In this document: piece by piece, positions 7,048 to 11,067 of the stretch
How the letters are laid out: each line of letters starts with the position of its first letter
Numbering within the stretch: the first letter of the stretch is position 1
NCBI GenBank assembly: GCA_016935885.1
Contig: JAFGQA010000335.1
Coordinates: forward strand, 1-11,067
From: Phycisphaerae bacterium
GTDB lineage: Bacteria > Planctomycetota > Phycisphaerae > UBA1845 > UTPLA1
DNA: 11,067 bases
Direction: 5' to 3'
Notes under the pieces: generated by a model
What the model was told of the DNA's origin: nothing
Seen by the model: only the letters and a program-made list of their open reading frames with translations
Databases searched by the model: none
Made by a program: the position numbers and the translations under genes

Positions 7048-7055
7048 CACCTCCC
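7048..7055 (-). promoter_or_regulatory. Strong ribosome binding site of uspA
   Basis: GGGAGGTG on the minus strand, four bases before ATG 7043. It is the clearest Shine-Dalgarno sequence in the window and decides the start against the longer open frame. Confidence 0.85.
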
Positions 7056-7145
7056 AGAAAGCCCAACGGCCACCCCGGCGGCCTCTACGTGCTCCCACCA
7101 CGCACCACGACACGTCCCCGGCATCGACCACAACGTGTTCCGGAG

Positions 7146-7151
7146 ATTATA
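7146..7151 (-). promoter_or_regulatory. Possible -10 element for uspA
   Basis: A perfect TATAAT on the minus strand, about 100 bases ahead of uspA. The -35 is poor: TTGGTT at 19 bases or TTTACC at 15 bases. On the plus strand, TATACT at 7179-7184 could serve lipA, also without a good -35. The region 7044-7313 between the divergent genes thus probably holds both promoters. Confidence 0.35.
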
Positions 7152-7226
7152 GGATTCGATCCACCCGGTAAACCAAGTTATACTGCGCCGAAGGGCACTG
7201 CTCAAGAGCGGTGGCACGCGTGCGGG

Positions 7227-7259
7227 CCCACGGATTGCTATCCGTCGACTTCGAACGCG
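7227..7259 (+). repeat. Palindromic repeat, related to the one ending lipA
   Basis: Begins GCCCACGGAT and ends TTCGAACGCG, with a 6-bp stem ACGGAT/ATCCGT (7230-7245). It aligns over its full length with 8211-8243 (GCCCACGGAT ... TTCGGCGCG). The pair brackets lipA in direct orientation. Confidence 0.6.
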
Positions 7260-7313
7260 TGTGAACGAAGGATGTGGCGCTGTCGTATCAAGGACGCACC
7301 GGGGTTGGACGTT

Positions 7314-8246
7314 ATGCGATTGAACCGGCTCGGATCCCCCCCACCCCGTGGCAGGCGTTTGCCGTCTTGGCTGAAGCGTCCCTTGCCGACGGGCGACGCG
7401 CTGCTGAAGACGCGTCGCATCATTCAAGAAAGCAAGGTCGCCACGGTATGCGAGGAGGCGAAGTGCCCGAACCTGGGCGAATGCTGGTCCAGGCGTCACG
7501 CGACGTTCATGATCCTCGGCGACCGCTGCACGCGGCGGTGCAAGTTCTGTGCGGTCTCGACCGCGCGGCCCGAGGCACCGGAGCCCGATGAGCCGCGGCG
7601 CCTGGCCCGTGCGGTGGCTGCCTTGGGATTGCGACACGTTGTTGTGACGGCCGTTGCCCGCGACGACCTGCCGGACGAGGGGGCCGGGCATTTCGTGTCG
7701 TGCGTGCTCGCCATCCGCGAGCAGTCGCCCACGTGTGCCATCGAGGTCCTGCCCGCCGATTTCCACGCCCGCGACGACCTGCTCGCAAGGCTATGCCAGG
7801 CCGGCCCCGACATTTACAACCACAACCAGGAGACCGTCGAGCGGTTGTCGCCCGTGATTCGGCCGCAGGCCAGGTATCACCGCACGCTCGATGTGTTGCG
7901 CAAGCTCAAGCAGATCCGGCCGGAGATGCTCACCAAGAGCGGTCTGATGGTGGGCCTCGGCGAGACACGCGAGGAATTGTTCCGGGCCATGCGTGATCTG
8001 CGGTCCGTGGGGGTGGATATCCTGACTGTCGGGCAATACCTGCGTCCGACGCCGGCCCACGTTTCCGTTGCCCGCTATGTGCCGCCGGGCGAGTTCGACG
8101 AGATTGCCGCGGAGGCCGGCGGGCTTGGGTTCCTCTCCGTGGCGGCTGGCCCGTTCGTCCGTTCGAGTTACAATGCGGCGGATGTGTACGAGGCGATCTC
8201 GGCTGGGCCGGCCCACGGATCGCGATCCGCGGGCTTCGGCGCGTAG
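7314..8246 (+). CDS. lipA: Lipoyl synthase (radical SAM)
   Basis: LipA inserts two sulfurs into octanoyl groups on lipoyl domains of 2-oxoacid dehydrogenases and the glycine cleavage H protein. The 310-residue protein has both iron-sulfur sites. The auxiliary-cluster motif CX4CX5C is Cys46, Cys51, Cys57, and the radical-SAM motif CX3CX2C is Cys72, Cys76, Cys79. The C-terminal RSSY (283-286), whose serine ligates the auxiliary cluster, is present, so the enzyme should be active. ATG 7314 is preferred because family homology starts soon after; its ribosome binding site is weak. The last 13 or so residues (from about AGPAHGSRS) are encoded by a palindromic repeat, and the TAG stop lies in the first bases of repeat copy B. 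No lipB or lplA is adjacent. uspA diverges upstream. Confidence 0.96.
   Translation: MRLNRLGSPPPRGRRLPSWLKRPLPTGDALLKTRRIIQESKVATVCEEAKCPNLGECWSRRHATFMILGDRCTRRCKFCAVSTARPEAPEPDEPRRLARAVAALGLRHVVVTAVARDDLPDEGAGHFVSCVLAIREQSPTCAIEVLPADFHARDDLLARLCQAGPDIYNHNQETVERLSPVIRPQARYHRTLDVLRKLKQIRPEMLTKSGLMVGLGETREELFRAMRDLRSVGVDILTVGQYLRPTPAHVSVARYVPPGEFDEIAAEAGGLGFLSVAAGPFVRSSYNAADVYEAISAGPAHGSRSAGFGA
8211..8243 (+). repeat. Palindromic repeat forming the end of lipA
   Basis: The core 8211-8234 is a 24-bp palindrome with one mismatched pair (GCCCACGGATCG against CGATCCGCGGGC). It is the second copy of the element at 7227-7259. It encodes the last residues of LipA beyond the conserved RSSY and helix region. 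Confidence 0.65.
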
Positions 8247-8349
8247 CAGCCCGTGGTAAAAGGGAAAACAGGGGTTCGGAAACGCCGTTCCTGACGGTGA
8301 AAACCACCGGCTTTGACGCCGGTGCCACAGTCTTGCCACGAGCTGCTAG
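8244..8349 (+). repeat. 105-bp TIR repeat, copy B
   Basis: A complete copy, 106 bp. It starts TAGCAGCCCGTGGTAAAA and ends TTGCCACGAGCTGCTAG, near-perfect inverted repeats of about 17 bp, with an inner hairpin (CCGGC/GCCGG). Its first three bases are the lipA stop codon. It probably also forms a strong hairpin at the end of the lipA transcript. Confidence 0.88.
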
Positions 8350-8503
8350 CGCGTGGCTCGTCGGTCGCGGTTGGCGGCGGTTAGGAGCCGCGCAGAGACA
8401 ACTTAAACGGTTGATCCGCCTGCCGGCGGGCAGGTCCGCCAAACGGCAAGCCGGCAAGACAGCCAGGCGGCACAATTGGTCATGTTATCCCTGCGCGACG
8501 CCT
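8350..8503. other. Spacer between copies B and C, made of repeat-like sequence
   Basis: No gene is seen. It holds a 6-bp stem, CCTGCC/GGCAGG around GGCG (8419-8434), and a run of CGGCAAG-type short repeats near 8443-8457. The whole interval 8211-8609 is thus close to continuous repeat sequence. Confidence 0.5.
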
Positions 8504-8609
8504 TAGCAGCTCGTGGTAAAAGGGAGAACAGCGGTTCGGAAACGCCATTCCTGACCGTGAAAACCACCGGCTTTGGCGCCGGTGCCACAGTTTTGCCACG
8601 GGCTGTTAG
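8504..8609 (+). repeat. 105-bp TIR repeat, copy C
   Basis: A complete 106-bp copy in direct orientation to copy B, from TAGCAGCTCGTGGTAAAA to TTTTGCCACGGGCTGTTAG. It differs from copy B at only a few positions. The roughly 110 bases after it, up to tmk, hold no gene and no clear promoter. Confidence 0.88.
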
Positions 8610-8720
8610 TGGCTCGTGGGCCGTAGCGTGTGGTTTGTGGTTCGCAGTGATTCGTAATAGCCTGTAGCTCGTAGGGTTCGCTGTGCGGGCTACAAGGCTT
8701 GGACGCAGCGGGGTGCGGAT

Positions 8721-9434
8721 TTGCCTGAAGACACTCTCGAAAAACTGCGCGGCAAGTTCATCGTCTTCGACGGCGTGGACGGCTCCGGCAAGGGGACCCA
8801 GATCGGCCTGCTGGCTGAGGCCCTCGACAACTGCGGCATCGAATACGTACTCGCCCGTGATCCCGGCGGAACGACCATCGGCGACCGCATCCGGCACATC
8901 CTGCTCGGCTACGACCTGTCGGACATGGATCCGCGATGCGAGGCCCTGCTTTTCATGGCCTCCCGCGCCCAACTCGCCCGCGAGGTGATCGACCCGGCGT
9001 TGGCCCAGAAGAAGACGTGCATCTGCGATCGGTACGTCTCGGCGACGTGTGCCTATCAAGGCGCCGCCGGCTTCGATCCTCACAAGACCGTGAAGCTGGC
9101 CAGCTTTGCCATCGGAAAGACCTGGCCCCATCTGACCATCGTGCTCGACCTGGACCCCAAGGTCGGTTTCGAGCGAACCGGGCGACAGACCCCCTCCCGG
9201 AGGAAGCGGGCGAACGCGCGTAAACACGGTCAGCCCACCTTGTTCCAGGATATTCATCCCGACGCCATGGAAGCCCGTCATGTTACTAACTTCCATGAGC
9301 CCGTCCGCGAGAAGTTCCTCGACCTGCCGTCTTACTATCCGTCGCCGGTCGTCGTCATCGATGGTTCGGGCACCATCGAAGGCGTGCACGAGCGTGTGAT
9401 GGATGCGTTGGCCGAGCTGTGCATTCGGGATTGA
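8721..9434 (+). CDS. tmk: Thymidylate kinase
   Basis: A 237-residue dTMP kinase, making dTDP for DNA synthesis. The P-loop is FDGVDGSGKGTQ (residues 16-27). It is followed by RDPGGT, in place of the usual REPGGT, and then CDRYVSATCAYQG, the DRY motif with AYQG. The P-loop has Gly25 after Lys24 where thymidylate kinases usually have Ser or Thr, so it reads like adenylate kinase GKGTQ. The LID region (about residues 150-185, rich in Arg and Lys) is longer than in well-known bacterial enzymes, which accounts for the extra length. The start is TTG 8721 with GGGGTG a few bases before it; no in-frame ATG or GTG lies just upstream. holB follows after 23 bases, a common bacterial pairing. Confidence 0.93.
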   Translation: MPEDTLEKLRGKFIVFDGVDGSGKGTQIGLLAEALDNCGIEYVLARDPGGTTIGDRIRHILLGYDLSDMDPRCEALLFMASRAQLAREVIDPALAQKKTCICDRYVSATCAYQGAAGFDPHKTVKLASFAIGKTWPHLTIVLDLDPKVGFERTGRQTPSRRKRANARKHGQPTLFQDIHPDAMEARHVTNFHEPVREKFLDLPSYYPSPVVVIDGSGTIEGVHERVMDALAELCIRD

Positions 9435-9457
9435 GGGCTGATGGCCAAGGAAGATGA

Positions 9458-10789
9458 ATGATGCTGTTTGCTGACGTCTTGCACCAGCGTGCCGCTCAGG
9501 ACAGATTGCAGCGTGCGATCCGAACCGGCCGCGTTCCACATGCGTACCTGTTTGCCGGGCCGGAAGGCGTCGGCAAGGAGATGCTCGCGACACGCCTGGC
9601 GGCGGTGCTGCTCTGCGCAAGTCCGCGGGAAGTACGCGCCCCGGAAGATCTGCTTGTCGAAACGTCGAAACGTCGAGACGTCGAAACGTCGAAACGCGGA
9701 AACGTCGAAACGTCGAAACGTCGAAACGCGGAAACGTCGAGACGTCGAAACGTCGAAACGGCAGGAGGCTGCGATGGCGAAGGCCAAGATTGCGAAGACC
9801 AACCGTCGTCGATCGCCGACGTTCACTCGTCGACTCGCGATTCGCAATTCGCAACGCGCGATTCGGACTCGACCTGGCTGGACGCGTGTGGCCGATGTGA
9901 CGATTGCGTCCTGTTTGCCGCCGGGAACCATCCCGACTTTCATCGGATCCACCGCACGCTGAACAAGTTTCACCCGGACAGCAACGTGCAGAAGCGTAAG
10001 GCCCTGCAACTCAGCGTCGACGTCATCCGGCACTTCCTGATCGACAAGGTCGGCCTGCATCCTGCCCGTGGTCGGGCCAAGGTGTTTATCATCGCGGAGG
10101 CGGACCGGCTCAGCGGCGGGGCCCAGAACGCCATGCTGAAGACGCTCGAGGAGCCTCCGGGGCACAGCTATCTGATCCTGCTGGCTACATCGGCCGACGC
10201 ACTGCTCGCCACGACGCGGTCGCGCTGCCAGCACGTCGCCTTCAGGGCCCTGCCGGCGCAATTCATCACGCGGCAGTTGACGGAGCATCACGGAGCGCCG
10301 GCGAAGACCGCCCAGTTCCTCGCCGAATTGTCACAGGGCAGCCTGGGCATGGCCATTCGACTCGCCGAGCTGGACTTTCACGACAAGCTTCCCGTCATTC
10401 TGAAGGCCCTGCAAACCGGGCCGGACGATCCGTTGAAGTGCGGCAAGACACTGCTGGACAGTGCCAAGGCCATGGCGTCCGGCCTGAGAGAAGAAGCCGG
10501 CGACGGCGAAGACACCCATGCCGCCAGGCGTGCGCAGGCGATCATCCTGGCGACCGTCGCCATGATCATGCGTGACGTTCTGCGGCTGGCGGTCGGCCAC
10601 ACGCCGGCCGCCTTGCCGACCGATCCCGCCGTGGCGGCACTTGCCCGCACGACGACGCCCGATGCGATCGGCCGGACGATCCGGGCCGTCAGCGCCGCCG
10701 AGTACCAGATCGATCGCAGCGCCAACACATCCCTCGTCTTCGACGCCGTCGGCATCGAACTCGCCCGCGGCCTGGCCGGTGGTTCGTAG
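9458..10789 (+). CDS. holB: DNA polymerase III clamp-loader delta prime, with repeat insertion
   Basis: This is the delta-prime subunit of the clamp loader, which helps open and load the beta clamp. The AAA+ features are HAYLFAGPEGVGKEM (28-42), a P-loop with Glu41 after Lys40 as expected for a subunit that does not hydrolyse ATP, and SRC in TTRSRCQHVAF. The zinc module is Cys53 followed by CGRCDDC (Cys144, Cys147, Cys150). The first cysteine normally lies close to the other three; here about 90 residues intervene. Roughly residues 62-139 are encoded by an 8-bp tandem array and other repeat-like sequence, in frame. The length of 443 residues is long for the family (E. coli delta prime has 334), and the insert accounts for most of the excess. 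ATG 9458 has AAGGAAG just upstream; ATG 9461 is an alternative. The frame downstream is intact, suggesting the gene works. Confidence 0.92.
   Translation: MMLFADVLHQRAAQDRLQRAIRTGRVPHAYLFAGPEGVGKEMLATRLAAVLLCASPREVRAPEDLLVETSKRRDVETSKRGNVETSKRRNAETSRRRNVETAGGCDGEGQDCEDQPSSIADVHSSTRDSQFATRDSDSTWLDACGRCDDCVLFAAGNHPDFHRIHRTLNKFHPDSNVQKRKALQLSVDVIRHFLIDKVGLHPARGRAKVFIIAEADRLSGGAQNAMLKTLEEPPGHSYLILLATSADALLATTRSRCQHVAFRALPAQFITRQLTEHHGAPAKTAQFLAELSQGSLGMAIRLAELDFHDKLPVILKALQTGPDDPLKCGKTLLDSAKAMASGLREEAGDGEDTHAARRAQAIILATVAMIMRDVLRLAVGHTPAALPTDPAVAALARTTTPDAIGRTIRAVSAAEYQIDRSANTSLVFDAVGIELARGLAGGS
9656..9759 (+). repeat. 8-bp tandem array, 13 units, inside holB
   Basis: Thirteen head-to-tail units of GTCGAAAC. 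Nine are exact, two are GTCGAGAC and two GCGGAAAC, in the order A A B A A C A A A C B A A. The array is 104 bp. Three units make 24 bp, so the peptide repeats every eight residues (VETSKRRN type). There are no spacers, so it is not a CRISPR array. Confidence 0.95.
9836..9865 (+). repeat. Short repeat block inside holB
   Basis: The octamer GCGATTCG occurs at 9837-9844 and 9858-9865, with two adjoining copies of ATTCGCAA (9840-9847 and 9847-9854, sharing one base). It encodes the low-complexity stretch TRDSQFATRDSDS of the HolB insert, just before the zinc cysteines. Confidence 0.6.
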
Positions 10790-10956
10790 ACTCACCGAGG
10801 GCGGCCGAAGCGGCGCCACGATGTCTGCCCCGTGGCGTAAGGTCGTCGTGTTGGAGACGCCAGTCCGGGGGGCGCGCTCGGACGGGCTGCACAGCCACGC
10901 CCGGGCCAAGGTCGGGGGCTCTTGGATGCGATGACGGGCTGCCTTTGCGCTGTGGT
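10790..10956. other. Intergenic DNA after holB, no recognised gene
   Basis: No convincing gene, promoter or terminator is seen. A 37-residue frame at 10821-10934 lacks a ribosome binding site and any family resemblance. Confidence 0.45.
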
Positions 10957-11061
10957 TAGCAGCCCGTTGTAAAAGGGAAGACAGCGGTTCGGAAACGTGG
11001 TTCCTGACCGTGAAGACCACCGGCGAGACGCTGGTGCCACAGTCTTGCCACGGGCTGTTAG
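10957..11061 (+). repeat. 105-bp TIR repeat, copy D
   Basis: A complete 105-bp copy in the same orientation as the others, from TAGCAGCCCGTTGTAAAA to CTTGCCACGGGCTGTTAG. The inner hairpin has a mispair (GCTGGTG in place of GCCGGTG), and the core has GTGG where the others have GCCG or GCCA. It is the most diverged of the complete copies. Confidence 0.88.
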
Positions 11062-11067
11062 GCTGCG

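Noticed and set aside
7044..7766. N-terminal extension of the universal stress protein
   Set aside because: A strong ribosome binding site and family homology both set the start at 7043; the upstream part is antisense to lipA.
9656..9759. CRISPR-like periodic array
   Set aside because: The unit is 8 bp, head-to-tail, with no spacers and no cas gene nearby.
8403..9854. Long minus-strand open frame of 483 codons with repeated FRRFDVST-type peptides
   Set aside because: It is opposite tmk and the holB insert; its length comes from repeats that lack stops and from GC-rich antisense sequence.
1..11067. tRNA, rRNA, phage or defence genes
   Set aside because: No such motif, cluster or gene family was seen on either strand; the coding content is housekeeping and transport.

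Overview
The window is GC-rich DNA with ordinary bacterial housekeeping genes, crowded with short palindromic and tandem repeats. The IHF-like HU protein, the PF13088-type sialidase lipoprotein and the repeat load suggest a Planctomycetota (Phycisphaerae-like) bacterium. That placement is inference from gene style and memory of similar genomes, not from a marker gene.

Layout. On the minus strand from the left edge up to about 2200 lies a ferrous-iron uptake operon, feoA-feoB. Its start codon and stop codon overlap by one base, and a textbook sigma-70-type promoter with a Fur-box-like palindrome precedes it. feoB runs off the left edge, and a copy of a roughly 105-bp dispersed repeat lies in frame inside it. 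After a repeat-bearing gap comes an HU/IHF-family gene (minus). Diverging from it is a sialidase-like lipoprotein gene followed after 10 bases by atpC (F1 epsilon subunit), with no other ATP synthase gene nearby. A gap at 4794-5191 holds hairpins and a 183-bp MITE-like element with terminal inverted repeats. Then come, on the minus strand, a membrane-anchored SGNH/GDSL-type protein and, upstream of it, a universal stress protein. lipA (lipoyl synthase) diverges from uspA. Two copies of the 105-bp repeat follow, then the classic tmk-holB pair (thymidylate kinase, clamp-loader delta prime), and a fourth copy of the repeat at the right edge.

The most striking feature is how far the repeats enter genes. 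The zinc-binding module of HolB is split by a 13-unit array of an 8-bp repeat plus further repeat-like sequence. FeoB carries the 105-bp element in frame. LipA ends in a palindromic repeat, and its stop codon lies in the first bases of another repeat. The 8-bp repeat has no stop codon in any of six frames, and the 105-bp element is open in the FeoB frame, so these families look able to enter coding sequence without truncating it. I found no CRISPR array, no tRNA or rRNA, no transposase gene and no recognisable defence system.
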